Under the pieces are notes generated by a model. That model worked only from the letters and a program-made list of their open reading frames with translations, was not told where the DNA came from and did no database searches. From Aegilops tauschii subsp. strangulata (Eukaryota; Streptophyta; Magnoliopsida; Poales; Poaceae), in contig NC_053037.3 of NCBI RefSeq assembly GCF_002575655.3, forward strand, positions 47,837,242-47,901,241: a DNA stretch of 64,000 nucleotides. Direction: 5' to 3'. Below, piece by piece: positions 11,750 through 23,545 of this stretch. Position numbers and translations under genes: made by a program. Every line of letters begins with the position of its first letter. Positions within the stretch are counted from its first letter, which is position 1.

Positions 11750-12350
11750 TAGCCTATTTAGTCCACAAATGACATAATAAGATGAAGAAGATCAAGGAAG
11801 AGGAAGAAAAGAAGGAATAGGAAGAAAAGAAGAAGAAGAACTTCTTCTTCTTCTTCTTTTCCTCCTCTTACTTGTTTTTATTCGTAAATGGCATAATGAC
11901 CTTGCTAACCTCATAAATGTCATATACTTAGCTTGTTGTCCTCTAAAATGACACAATAAGCTTAGTTAGGTCAAAAATGGCATAATTAGCTAGGTTAGCT
12001 AAAAAATGACCAAGTTTACCTAGGTTAGCTCCAATATGATCCATTTAACCTACGTTAGCTCCAAAATGATCCATTTAACCTACGTTAGCTCCTAAATGAT
12101 CCATTTAACCTACGTTAGCTCAAAAATGACCTATTTACCTAGCTTAACTATAAATTGACCTACACACTTAGCATTTTTATCTACCTTAGCCCAAAAATGG
12201 CATTTTTACCTACCTTAGCCTATTTAGTCCACAAATGACATAATAAGATGAAGAAAATCAAGGAAGAGGAAGAAAAGAAGGAATAGGAAGAAAAGAAGAA
12301 GAAGAAGAAGAAGATCTTCTTCTTCTTCATTTCCTCCTCTTCCTTTTCTT
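11750..12350. repeat. Direct duplication with GAA/TTC hairpins flanking a short repeat array
   Basis: A block starting CCTATTTAGTCCACAAATGA at about 11751 and continuing AGAGGAAGAAAAGAAGGAAT recurs at about 12219, roughly 470 bp later. Each copy ends in GAAGAAGAAG...CTTCTTCTTC, a self-complementary purine/pyrimidine hairpin. Between them (11880-12210) lie repeats of CCATTTAACCTACGTTAGCT with about 37-bp spacing. This is the 3' part of the second CACTA gene or the region just after it. Confidence 0.7.
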
Positions 12351-12474
12351 CTAGCTAGTCTTCTTCTTCTTCTTGTTCTAACTTTCATCTTTCCCAATTG
12401 CAGATTTGCTTTAGATCAATGAGGAAGCTTGCATTGATGGAGTGTCCTATTCTTCTCTTGCTTCCTTGTTGTTT

Positions 12475-12715
12475 ATGAAAACTTGTTGGATATGTATATA
12501 TGTCTATATGGATATGTTGTTGGAAACTTGTTTCTGGATATGTATGTACATATATGGATATGTTGGACTTTGTTGAACTATGTTTTTGGATATGTTGGAT
12601 TTGATGAAATATGTTGTTGGACATACTCTTATATATTGTTGGATATGTTGGAGTTATATTTTGTTGGATATGTTGGAGTTTTATGTATGTATGTATATCT
12701 GTTATATGTTGTTTG
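12475..12715. repeat. TTGGATATGT-rich repeat
   Basis: The word TTGGATATGT(T/A) or TGGATATGTTGGA occurs at least nine times in about 240 bp at irregular spacing. Both strands carry short open frames made only of these words. It lies just inside the CACTA subterminal region. Confidence 0.65.
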
Positions 12716-12754
12716 CCAAACTAAATGGATTTAAAAAACAGGGGATATATAGCC

Positions 12755-13330
12755 TCTTTGCCGTCTTCTAGCAGACGACAAAGAGCTTTGCCGACTGCTA
12801 GCAAACGGCAAAGAGGCCACGTGGCAGCTTCCTGTGCAAACTGGGAACACTGGGCTGCCTTTTTGGTCACTTTGTCGTCTGCCAGCAGAAAACAAAGTGG
12901 CCAAATAGGACTGGTAAACAGGGCAAGCTATGCCGTCGGCCAGCGGACGACAAAGATTCAGAGCTCTTTGTCGTCCGCTGGCAGATGGCATAGCTGGCCA
13001 CGTGGCAGCTTCTCAGCACTGGCCCAGCTGAACTCTTTGCCGTCCGCCAGCGAACGACAAAGAGCTTGGCCTCTTTGTCGTCTGCTGGCGGACGGCAAAG
13101 AACACGCCGTTAACCCCTAACGGCTGTCACCCCACCCCACTGTCGTCCAAAATCTTTTTTGTCTGCTTGGCTACGATGGCGGACGGCACAAGCCTTTGCC
13201 GTCCGCTTCTATGAAGCAGATGGCAAAGAAGGCCTTTGCCGGCACTCGTTCGGCCGGAGATTTTGCCGTCCGCCGTCCATGCCTTTGCCGTCGGCCATGG
13301 CAGACGGCAAAGTAGCTGATTCCAGTAGTG
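12755..13330. repeat. CACTA no. 1 right subterminal repeats and terminus
   Basis: Repeated motifs CTTTGCCGTC, GACGGCAAAG and degenerate forms occur in both orientations, often as pairs around GCTAGCAGAC or GCCAGCGGAC (for example 12760-12785 and 13065-13098). The array ends with CCAGTAGTG, whose complement is the CACTA terminus. In this superfamily such motifs are the binding sites for the element's own TNPA-like protein. Confidence 0.85.
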
Positions 13331-13925
13331 AAACCCTAACAAAACTAACTCGATTACATGGTAAATTTCATCCAACCCATCACCGTCCAGCAAGCCGACG
13401 ATGGGATTACTCATGCACGGCGGTGAGCATCATGAAATTGGTGATGGAGGATGGTTGATGATGACGATGGCAATGGATTCCCCTCTCCGGAGCCCCGAAC
13501 GGACTCCAGGTCAGCCCTCCCGAGGAAGAACAGGGCTTGGCGGCGGCTCTGTATCGTAAAACACGATGAATCCTTCTCTCTTATTTTTTTTCCCCGAAAG
13601 TGTGGGGTTGAGGTCGGTGGAACCTCAGGGGGCCCACGAGGCAGGGGGCGCGCCTGAAGGAGGGGGGCACGCCCTGCACCCTCGTGGACAAGGTGTCGGC
13701 CCCCTCATGTTGATTCTTTCACCAATATTTTTTATTTATTCCAAAAAGTTGCTCCGTGGATTTTCAGGTCATTTCGAGAACTTTTATTTCTGCACAAAAA
13801 TAACACCATGGCAGTTCTGCTAGAAACAGCGTCAGTGCGGGTTAGTTCCATTCAAATCATGCAAGTTAGAGTCCAAAACAAGGGCAAAAGTGTTTGGAAA
13901 AGTGGTTTACGTTGGAGACGTAGCA
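13331..13925 (-). mobile_element. Athila-type 3' LTR, right fragment
   Basis: Matches 21323-21918 of the 5' LTR along its whole length (AAACCCTAACAAAACTAACT at the CACTA side; ACGTTGGAGACGTAGCA at the element side, against ACGTTGGAGACGTATCA). The remaining roughly 795 bp of this LTR should lie beyond the CACTA left end, outside the window. Confidence 0.88.
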
Positions 13926-13937
13926 ACTCCCCCAAGC
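13926..13937 (-). promoter_or_regulatory. Polypurine tract of the Athila-type element
   Basis: On minus, GCTTGGGGGAGT directly precedes the LTR start. This is the expected position of the plus-strand primer for reverse transcription. Confidence 0.75.
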
Positions 13938-15992
13938 TCAAACCTCTATTTGTCCTTAAGCAATTCAGTTGACCAACTGAAAGTGATAAAGAAAAACTTT
14001 TACAAACTCTGTTTGATATTGTTGTTGCAAATATGTAAAGTCAGCATTCAAGTTTTCAGTAAAGATTATGAACTAACCATATTCACAATAACATTTAGGT
14101 CTCATGTTTACTCATATCAATGCCATAATCAACTCGCGAGCAATAATAATTAATCTCGGATGACAACACTTTCTCAAAACAATCATAATATGATATAACA
14201 AGATGGTATCTCGCTAGCCCTTTCTGAGACCGCAAAACATAAATGCAGAGCACCCCTGAAGATCAAGGACTGACTAGACATTGTAATTCATGGTAAAAGA
14301 GATCCAGTTACAGTGATACTAAAAGTAAATTAATAGAAATGCATGCAAATGACAGCGGTGCTCTCCAACTGGTGCTTTTTAATAAGAGGATGATGACTCA
14401 ACATAAAAGTAGATAGATAGGCCCCTCGAAGAGGGCAGCAGGGATTTGTAGAGGTGCCAGAGCTCGAGTTTTGAAACAGAGATAAATAATATTTTGAGCG
14501 GTATACTTTCATTGTCAACATAACAACCAAGATACCTCGATATCTTCCATGCTACACATATTATAGGCTGTTCCCAAACAGAATGGTAAAGTTTATACTC
14601 CCCCACCACCAACAAACATCAATCCATGGCTTGTTCGAAACAACTGGTGCCGTCCAACTAAAAACAATCCTGGGGGAGTTTTGTTTGCATTTATTTTGAT
14701 TTGATTTGAGCATGGGACTGGGCATCCCGGTTACCGGCCATTTTCTCGTTAATTATGAGTGGAGTCCACTCATCATGAGAATAACCCACCTAGCATGGAA
14801 GATATAGACAGCCCTAGTTCATACATGAGCTATTCGAGCATACAAAACAGAATTTCATTTGAAGGTTTAGAGTTTGGCACATACAAATTTAGTTGGAACG
14901 GCAGGTAAATACCGCATATAGGAAGGTATGGTGGACTCATATGGAATAACTTTGAGGTTTATGGAAGTGGATGCACAAGCAGTATTCCCGCTTAGTACAA
15001 GTGAAGGCTAGAAAGAGACTGGGGAGCGACCAACTAGAGAGCGACAACAGTCATGAACATGCATTAAGATTAATCAACAATGAGTGCAAGAATGAGTAGG
15101 ATATAAATCACCATGAACATAAATATCGTAGAGGCTATGTTGATTTTGTTTCAACTACATGCGTGAACATGTGCTAAGTCAAGCCAGAAGAATCATTCAA
15201 AGGAGGATACCACCCTATCATACCACATCACAACCATTTTAATAGCATGTTGGCACACAAGGCAAACCATTATAAACTCCTAGCTGATTAAGCATGGCAT
15301 GAGCAACTATAATCTCTAACTGTCATTGCAAACATGTTTCATCCATAATAGGCTGAATCAGGAACGGTGGACTAATCACATTTACAAAAACAAGATAGGT
15401 CGAGTTCATAGGAGCTTCTCTCATCTCAATCAGTCCATCATATATCGTCATTACTGCCTTTCACTCGCACGACTGAACGGTGTGGATAATAATAATAGTG
15501 CACGTGCATTGGACTAAGCTGGAATATGCAAGCATTTAATACAAAGGAGAAGACAAGGTAATATGGGCCCTTGGTTAGATAAAAAAATAATGCATATGAG
15601 AGCCACTCAACATTTTCATAAAACTATTTACACGGGAGAACTCCCAACAAGCAAAAGAAGAACGACAAAACTCTTTGGGTTTTATTTTAATATTACTACT
15701 ACAAGCATGGAAAGTAAACTAGCTAAAAGCTACAAGTAAGTTTTTTGTTTTTTCTGAAGGTTTTTCAAACACACAAGAAAGCAATAAAAGTAAATAAACT
15801 AGCATGGATAGTACAATGAAAAAGTATGAGCACCGACAACTAGCTTGACTGTGTGAACGTGAATATATGTCGGTGAGAAATATGTACTCCCCCAAGCTTA
15901 GGCTTTTGGCCTAAGTTGGTCTATGGCCACTACTGGCCAGGCGGATATCCAAAGTCGTAGTCGGGGTTGTACTGAGATGCAGCAGCTACTGC
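13938..15992. other. Athila-type element, 3' noncoding region
   Basis: Two kilobases of AT-rich sequence with no credible open frame on either strand. A second CTCCCCCAAGCTTAGG block (15887-15902) near the end of the ATHILA ORF resembles the terminal polypurine tract and may be an internal duplicate of it. Confidence 0.6.
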
Positions 15993-16947
15993 CTAACGAG
16001 CTACAGCTTGGAGGCGAGCTGCCTTCGTCCTCCTCTCATATTCGTTCGCCTCCTCCCTGGTTATAAAGTATCTCCTTTTTGCCTGAAATTCAAAGAAAGT
16101 GGGAGCAGGGAGAGCAATATGGACAGTACGCCGTCTGTCAAAGATTAGTCGGTACTGGAGGAACTGTTCATTCCTCTCAAGAAACTGATGGCTAACCATG
16201 GCACTGTAATCTAAATAAGCACGAGGCAACTCCATGTCACTTCCATGTATGGGTACTCCAAGATAATTAGGTACACGAGTTGCATAAATCCCACCCAACA
16301 AATCTCCACATGTAACATTAAGATGCAGCCTTTGTGCAACAATGGCCCCCAAGTTCTATTGTTTATCACCTAATACCGCACTCTTGAGGACACTAAGATC
16401 TGGAACGCACATGTGACAAGCCTCATCTTTACCGTTAATGCATCTACCTATAAAGAGAGCAAAATAATGTATGGAAGGGAAATGAACGCTCCCTATGGTA
16501 GCTTGTGTGATTTCTCTAGATTCTCCCACGGTGATACTAGCAAGAAAGTCTTTATATTCAGATTTGCAAGGTTCACTCACATTGCCCCACTGCGGGAGTT
16601 TACAAGCAGTATTAAAATCTTCTAGGTCCATGGTATATGATTTATCATAAAAATCAAATAAAACCATGTGAGAATTGTGCGAGGATGTAAATTTAAACCT
16701 TCTCACAAAGGAATCGGTGCATGAGGTAGTAGCACAGTAGGCACTTATCTGACACGAAGTCCTCAAGATCAGCATCACGTACATACACGTCAAATTCATC
16801 CTTGAAACTGGCTTGGACCATAAACTCTTCTGACGGCCATTCAAAAGGCCGCACTTGAGCTTCCCTCGGTGGTTCATCGTCCGGCTCACGTATCGCGAGC
16901 CTTGGTCCTTGCTTCCTCGAGGAACCACCTTGGTACATTTTCCTACG
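15993..16947 (-). pseudogene. ATHILA-type ORF (PF03078-like), envelope position
   Basis: On minus from MRRKMYQGGSSRKQG (16947), through PFEWPSEEFMVQASFKDEFD, then DFYDKSYTMDLEDFNTACKL, IHYFALFIGRC and NYLGVPIHGSDMELPRAYLD. This matches my knowledge of the Arabidopsis ATHILA ORF-1 family found downstream of pol in grass Athila relatives. A frameshift near 16690-16720 separates the N-terminal part, and an in-frame TAG lies at 16356-16358. No signal peptide or membrane segment is evident. The role of the protein is unknown; it sits where retroviruses carry env. Confidence 0.75.
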
Positions 16948-17028
16948 CATTTTTCTTCTCTGAAAAATTTCTGAAATTTTTAGTGACTCAAAATAAAATT
17001 GGACCAAACTCAACAAGATTGATAGCAA

Positions 17029-17744
17029 CTACTCCCACAAGTGCCTAGAGGCTATATCATGCATTAAAACTACTTGGGACCATATAAATTTGACATGCAA
17101 GCTCAAGAACAGGGTCATCTCAGCAGCAAAAATTTGCAATAAGTAAAGCACTAGAACAAAAACTAATTGGACCATTAGAGGAGTCACATACCGCAGAACA
17201 ATCCCCCAAAACAGTTTTGTGAATGGAGCTTTGAGCAAGGATATCGAAAATGGCAGCAAGATGAGCTAGAACATGGGTTTGAGCTATGGGAGGATTTTTT
17301 CTGGAGGAAGACGAAGTGAGTGGGTGCTGGAATAAGTGGAGGGGGTCCACGTGGGGCCCATGAGGCAGGGGACGTGCCTCGATGGGGTGGGCGTGCCCGG
17401 TGCCCTCGTGGCCAAATGGTGGGCCCCCCTGGTGTGTTCTTAGTGCCAGAAATTCTTTAATATTCTATAAAAAATCATACTTCATTTTTAGGACATTTGG
17501 AGAACTTTTATTTTCGGGGTATTTTTTTATTGCATGTATAATTCAGAAAACAGACATAACAATACTATTTTTGCTTTATTTAAACTAAATAACAGAAAGT
17601 AAAAGGAGGGTACAGAGAGTTGTGCTTTCTAACTTCATCCATCTCATGCTCATCAAAAGGAATCCACTAACAAGGGGTATCAAGTCTTGTTAAGAAACTT
17701 CTTCCGAATAACATAAAACCGGACAATATTCGAATAACACTAGG
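17029..17744. other. Spacer where pol should be
   Basis: Contains no RT or integrase motif on either strand. The block 17340-17540 resembles part of the LTR of the same element (GGGGCCCATGAGGCAGGGG, GAGAACTTTTATTTTCGGG; compare 13620-13790). The pol deletion point is probably near 17600-17745. Confidence 0.55.
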
Positions 17745-20367
17745 TTACCTCAATGGGGATATGTATGTCCCCGACAATAAGAATATCATATTTCTTTTTG
17801 ACAGTAGGAAGAGGAAATTCAAAACCTCCAATAGTAATGAAAAATTTCCAATAGAATTGATACTGTGGACTTGAGGTTGTTTCCTCGAAAAGTGTACCGT
17901 ATGCTCATAACCATTAACATGAAAAGTAACATTGCCTTTGTTGCAATCAATAACAGCCCCTGCAGTATTCAAAAAGGGTCTACCAACGATAATCGACATA
18001 CTATCATCCTCGGGAATATCAAGAATAACAAAGTCCATTAAAATAGTAACGTTTGCAACCACAACAGGCACATCCTCACAAATTTCGACAGGTATAGCAG
18101 TTGATTTATCGGCCATTTGCAAAGAGATTTCAGTAGGTGTTAGCTTATTTAAATCAAGTCTACGTTATAAAGAGAGAGGCATAACACTAACACTGGCTCC
18201 AAGATCACATAAAGAAGTTTTAATATAGTTTCTTTTAATGGAGCATGGTATAGTTGGTACTCCTGGATCTCCTAATTTCTTTGGTATTCCACCCTTAAAG
18301 GTATAATTAGCAAGCATGGTGGAAATTTCAGCTTCCACTATCTTTCTTTTATTTGTAACAATATCTTTCATATACTTAGCATAAGGATTCATTTTAAGCA
18401 TATCAGTCAAACGCATACGCAAGAAGATATGTCTAATCATTTCAGCAAAGCGCTTAAAATCCTCATCATCCTTTTTCTTGGATGGCTTAGGAGGAAAAGG
18501 CATGGGTTTCTGAACCCATGGTTCTCTTTCTTTACCGTGCTTCCTAGCAAAAAAGTCTTTCTTATCATAACGTTGATTCTTTGATTGTGGGTTATCAAGA
18601 TCAACAACAGGTTCAATTTCTACATCATTGTTATTGCTAGGTTGAACATCATCATTAACATTATCACTAGGTTCATGTTCCTTACCAGATTGTGTCTCAG
18701 CATCAGAAATAGAAATATCATTGGGATTCTGAGGTGTATCTATAACAGGTTCACTAGAAGCAGGCAAAGCCTATCATTTTTATTTTTATTTTTCTTAGAA
18801 GGACTAGGTGCATCAACATTAGTTCTCTGAGAATCTTGCACAACTCTCTTAGGATGGCCCTCAGGATACAAAGGTTCCGGAGTCATTCTACCACCTCTAG
18901 TCATAACTCTAACAACATTACCATTTTTTTTATTGTTTAACTCATTGAGTAAATCATCTTGTGCTTTAAGCACTTGTTCTACTTGAGTGGTAACCATGGA
19001 CTAATAAGTTTAAGGTCACCTTTAACTCTAGGCATATAATCACTCAAATGTTCAATCATATAAGCATTACGCTTCAATTATCTACCAACATAAGCATTGA
19101 AGTTCTCTTGCTTAACAATAAAATTATCAAACACATCCAAGCATTGGCTAACAGACTTATAACGAGGGATGTCACCTTCATCAAATCTATAGAGAGAATT
19201 TACCTTTACTACCTGTGTCGGGTTATCAAGACCATGTATGTCCAATAGGTGGTAAATTATTAACATCTTCAGCTTTAATACCTTTTTCTTTCATAGATTT
19301 CTTTGCCTCTTGCATATCTTCAGGACTGAGAAATAGAATATCCCTTTTCTTCGGAGTTGGCTTAGGAGTTGGTTCAGGAAGTGTCCAATCATTATCATTA
19401 CTCAAGATATCATTTAATAGCAATTCAGCTTGCTCAACAGTTCTTTCCCTGAAAACACAACCAGCACAACTATCCAGGTGGTCTCTGGAAGCATCGGTTA
19501 GTCCATTATAAAAAGATATCAAGTATTTCATTTTTCTTGAGAGGATGATCAGGCAAAGCATTAAGTAATTGGAGAAGCCTCCCCCAAGCTTGTGGGAGAC
19601 TCTCTTCTTGAATTTGCACAAAATTATATATTTCCCTTAGGGCAGCTTGTTTCTTATGAGCGGGGAAATATTTAGCAGAGAAGTAATAAATCATATCCTG
19701 GGGACTACGCACACAACCAGGAGCAAGAGAATTAAACCATATTTTAGCATCACCCTTTAATGAGAATGGAAATAACATAAGTATATAGTAATAACGAATT
19801 TTTTTCCTCATGAGTAAATAGGGTGGCTATATCATTTAGTTTAGTAAGATGTGCCACAACAGTTTCAGATTCATAGCCATAGAAAGGATCAGATTCGACC
19901 AAAGTAGTTAACTCAGGATCGACCGAGAAATCATAATCCTTATCAGAAATATAGATAGGTGAAGTAGCAAAAGCAGGGTCATATTTCATTCTAGCATTCA
20001 GAGACTTTTCTTTCAGCTTAGCTAACAGTTTCTTAAGATCATATCTATCTTTGCAAGCAAAAAGGTTTCTAGCAGTTTCTTAATCCATAACATAACCCTG
20101 AGGTACATCAGGAAATTCATATCTAGGGGGAGAATCTTCATCATCACTTCCATCAATATTATCAGTTTCAATAATTTCATTCTCTCTAACCCTAGCAAGT
20201 TGTTCATCAAGAAATTCACCTAATAGCACAGTATTATCAAGCATAGAAGTAGTTTTATCATAAGCATCATGCATATCAGAAGTGGCATCATCAATAACAT
20301 TCAACATATCAGAATCAATAGCAGGTGTAGGTGTCGCAAGTTTACTAAAAAACAGAAGGTGAATCAA
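17745..20367 (-). pseudogene. Athila-type gag-protease, decayed
   Basis: Minus-strand pieces read in order. The N-terminal part (20367-20022) is acidic (DGSDDEDSPPRYEFPDVPQG). The retroviral gag core (about 19811-19226) has FPFSLKGDAKIWFNSLAPG, KYFPAHKKQAALREIYNF, LPQAWGRLLQLLNALPDH. A linker rich in Lys and Asp follows, then the aspartic protease with CDLGASVSVMPLSL near 18175 and IIVGRPFLNTAGAVIDC near 17960. Frames change near 19990, 19800, 19510, 18990, 18750 and 18150, so no continuous polyprotein is possible. Gag would form the particle and protease would process it. The protein ends at 17745 without RT. Confidence 0.85.
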
Positions 20368-20503
20368 GTGCAGAGCTAGATGGCAGTTCCTTACCTCCCC
20401 TCACTGTTGAGGGAAAAATCTTGGTTCTTTCATCTTTCAAGTTCCTCATAGTGATCAATAGATATAAATCCCAAGTGACTCAAAGAATAAAGCTATGCTA
20501 CCC

Positions 20504-20516
20504 GGCAACGGCGCCA
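20504..20516 (-). promoter_or_regulatory. Primer binding site, tRNA-Asp type
   Basis: On minus, TGGCGCCGTTGCC lies 11 nt after the LTR end. It is complementary to the 3' end of tRNA-Asp, the usual primer for many Athila-type grass elements. Confidence 0.85.
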
Positions 20517-20527
20517 GAAAATAGTCT

Positions 20528-21918
20528 TGATAACCCACAAGTATAGGGGATCGCAATAGTTTTCGAGGGTAGAGTATTCAACCCAAATTTATTGATTCGA
20601 CACAAAAGGAGCCAAAGAATATTCTCAAGTATTAGCAGCTGAGTTGTCAATTCAACCACACCTGAAAGACTTAATATCTGCAGCAAAGTATTTAGTAGCA
20701 AAGTAGTATAGAAGTAACAGTAACGGTGGCAAAAGTAATAGTAGCATCGTAGTAATCGTAACAGTGGCAACGGAGGAGTAACTAAGCAAAGATCAATATG
20801 TGAAAAGCTCGTAGGCAATGGATCAGTGATGGATAATTACGCTGGATGCGATTCCTCATGCAACATTATAACATAGCATGACACAGAACTAGCTCCAGTT
20901 CATCAATGTAATGTAGGCATGTATTCTGAATATAGTCATACGTGCTTATGGAAAAGAACTTGCATGACATCTTTTGTCCTACCCTCCCATGGCAGTAGGG
21001 TCCTATTGGAAACTAAGGGATATTAAGGCCTCCTTTTAATAGAGTACCGGATCAAAGCATTAGCACTTATTGAATACATGAACTCCTCAAACTACGGTCA
21101 TCACAGGGAGTGGTCCCGGTTATTGTCACTTCAGGGATGCCGGATCATAACACATATTAGGTGACTATTGACTTGCAACATAGGATCAAGAACTCACATA
21201 TATTCATGAAAACATAATAGGTTCAGATCTGAAATCATGACACTCGGGCCCTATTGACAAGCATTAAGCATGGCAAAGTCATAACAACATCAATCTTAGA
21301 ACATAATGGATACTAGGAATCAAACCCTAACAAAACTAACTTGATTACATGGTAAATCTCATCCAACCCATCACCGTCCAGCAAGCCTACGATGGGATTA
21401 CTCACGCACCGCGGTGAGCATCGTGAAATTGGTGATGGAGGATGGTTGATGATGACGATGGCGACGGATTCCCCTTTCTGGAGCCCCGAACGGACTCCAA
21501 ATCAGCCCTCCCAAGGAAGAACAGGGCTTGGAGGCGGCTCCGTATCATAAAACACGATGAATCCTTCTCTCTTTTTTTTTCTCCCAGAAAGTGAATATAT
21601 GGAGTTGGGGCTGAGGTCGGTGGAGCCTCAGGGGGCCCACGAGGCAGGGGGCATGCCCTAAGGGGGGCCCGCCCTGCACCCTCGTGGATAGGGTTCCTTG
21701 ATGTTGATTCTTCCACCAATATTTTTTATTAATTCCAAAAAGTTGCTCCATGGATTTTCAAGTCATTCCGATAACTTTTATTTCTGCACAAAAATAACAC
21801 CATGGAAGTTCTGCTGAAAACAACGTTAGTCCGGGTTAGTTCTATTCAAATCATGCAAGTTAGAGTCCAAAACAAGGGCAAAAGTGTTTGGAAAAGTGGA
21901 TACGTTGGAGACGTATCA
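20528..21918 (-). mobile_element. Athila-type 5' LTR, complete (1391 bp)
   Basis: On minus it begins TGATACGTCTCCAACGTATC and ends ACTTGTGGGTTATCA, with TG/CA ends. The next five bases outside (21919-21923) are ATAGC; the matching duplication would be beyond the window at the other end. Its 3' partner at 13331-13925 matches it closely. Confidence 0.9.
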
Positions 21919-23545
21919 ATAGCTCATTGAACTAATGCTCTTTCAAGATGATCATTTCAGAAAGTTCAATGATTGGCATGGCATGGACTAGAGATGTGGA
22001 CCCCTCAAAATGCTAATGACACATATTGGCAAGAAGCTCAAGACTCTACATTTTCATTTTAGTGATCCAAGATCACATTCACTCGATAGGAAAGCCAATA
22101 CTATTAAAAGGGGATGAGGTGTTGCTTAATGGATTTCTTACTCAAAATGTTTAGTGATATGCTCCAAAACCATCAGCCACTTCCTCGTTTCCACATATGT
22201 CCTAAACCTAAAAGTCAAACTCGGCCCCACCGATTTGATCTATCCTGCGCCACCGAGATCATTTGACATAGCCACTGCCAAAAACCCTAGTTACTTCGAT
22301 TTCACCGATTGGGATCTCGGTCTCACCGAGATGGGATTGCAAACTCCCTGTTTCCTTTTCGTAATGTTTTGGTCCCACCGAAATGAGCGAATCGATCCCA
22401 CCGAGTTCGCAATGCAAATTCCCTGTTTCCTTTTCGTAACGTTTCGGTCCCACCGAAATGAGCGAATGTGTCCCACTGAGTTTGCCTGACCAACTCTCTA
22501 TGAGCCTATTACTGAAATCGGTCCCACCGAGTTCATGTGATCGGTCTCACCGAGATTACGTTATGCCCTAACCCTAGCGCATCGGTCCCACCAAGTTGAT
22601 CGTATCGGTCCCACCGAAAAGCCAAACGTTCATATTTTGACCTGAACCGGTCTGACCAAGTTTTACCATTCGGTCTAACCGAGTTTGGGAATCTGTGTGT
22701 AACAGTTAGATTTTGTGTGGAGGGTATATATACCCCTACACCCATTCTTCATTCATGGAGAAAGCTATTAGAACGTGCCTACACTTCCACTATTCATTTT
22801 CTCAGAGCGAACCACCTACTAATGTGTTGAGACCAAGATATTCCAGTACAACCACAAGAATCTTGATCTCTAGCCTTCCCCAAGTTACTTTCCACTCAAA
22901 TCATCTTTCAACCATAGCCAAATCTGTGAGAGAGAGTTGAGTGTTGGGGAGGCTATCATTTGAAGCACTAGAGCAAGGAGTTCATCATCAACACACCATC
23001 TATTACCTTTTAGAGAGTTGTGTCTCGTAGATTGGTTAGGTGTCACTTGGGAACCTCCGTCAAGATTGTGGAGTTGAACCAAGGAGTTTGTAAGGGCAAG
23101 GAGATCGCCTACTTCGTTTAGATCTACCCAAGTGATGCAAGTCCTTCGTGGGCGATGACCATGGTGGGATAGAGAAGGTTGCTTCTTCGTGGACCCTTCG
23201 TGGGTGGAGCCCTCCATGGACTCGCGCAACCATTACCCTTCATGGGTTGAAGTCTCCATCAATGTGGATGTACGACAGCACCACCTACCAGAACCACGCC
23301 AAAAATCTCCGTGTCAACATTGTGTTTGCTCCCTCCAAACTCCTCCCATTTACTTTCTTGCAAGTTGCATGCTTTACTTTCCGCTGCTCATATACTCTTT
23401 GCATGCTTGCTTGAATTGTATTGTTATTTCTTGACTTGTGCTAAGTTGCTAAAATCTGCCAAGAATTAAAATTGGGAAAAGGCTAAGCTTTTATATGGTC
23501 AAGTAGTCTAATCACCCCCCCTCTAGACATACTTTCGATCCTATA
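21919..23545 (+). mobile_element. LTR of the TGAAAGTGCAACTAATCCC family, left 47 bp cut off
   Basis: Collinear along its entire length with the solo LTR at 47699-49373, starting about 47 bp into that copy. It contains many TCGGTCCCACCGAGTTT-type words, a TATA box (22725) and the end ACTTTCGATCCTATA. The Athila element inserted near its left end. Whether it is a solo LTR or part of a full element cannot be told here. Its right edge cuts into an exonuclease-like gene fragment. Confidence 0.85.
22725..22732 (+). promoter_or_regulatory. TATA box of the LTR
   Basis: TATATATA in GGGTATATATACCCCTACACCC; the same place in the 47699 copy reads GGCTATATATACCCCTCCACCC. The strand of the LTR is taken from this. 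Confidence 0.6.

Larger units (their letters stand above)
4672..13330 (+). mobile_element. CACTA (En/Spm) DNA transposon no. 1, left end outside the window
   Basis: The right terminus is clear: on minus, 13330 begins CACTACTGGAATCAGC, a CACTA inverted terminus, and the adjacent 575 bp are full of CTTTGCCGTC-type subterminal motifs. Inside are a decayed TNP2-type transposase (5723-9318) and a second, TNPA-like gene (9531-11650), both on plus, the usual two-gene layout of autonomous CACTA elements. The left terminus is not in the window; the Gypsy insertion separates it. To the right the sequence continues as the interrupted Athila-type LTR: bases from 13331 match 21323 onward. The three-base duplication is not checkable without the other end. 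Confidence 0.85.
13331..21918 (-). mobile_element. Athila-type Gypsy retrotransposon lacking RT, RNase H and integrase
   Basis: In element direction: 5' LTR (21918-20528), a primer site complementary to tRNA-Asp (20516-20504), gag and protease (20367-17745), an ATHILA-type ORF in the envelope position (16947-15993), a polypurine tract (13937-13926) and the 3' LTR, of which the first 595 bp remain (13925-13331). No reverse transcriptase, RNase H or integrase lies between protease and the ATHILA ORF; the gap is only about 800 bp. This is therefore a non-autonomous element that would depend on relatives. The 3' LTR is split by CACTA no. 1. The 5' LTR has inserted into another LTR, about 47 bp from that LTR's start. 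Confidence 0.85.

Noticed and set aside
22154..22489. Frames in the TGAAAGTGCAACT LTR (also 48089-48322, 48977-49243)
   Set aside because: They follow CCCACCGA repeat words of the LTR and appear in both copies in noncoding context.
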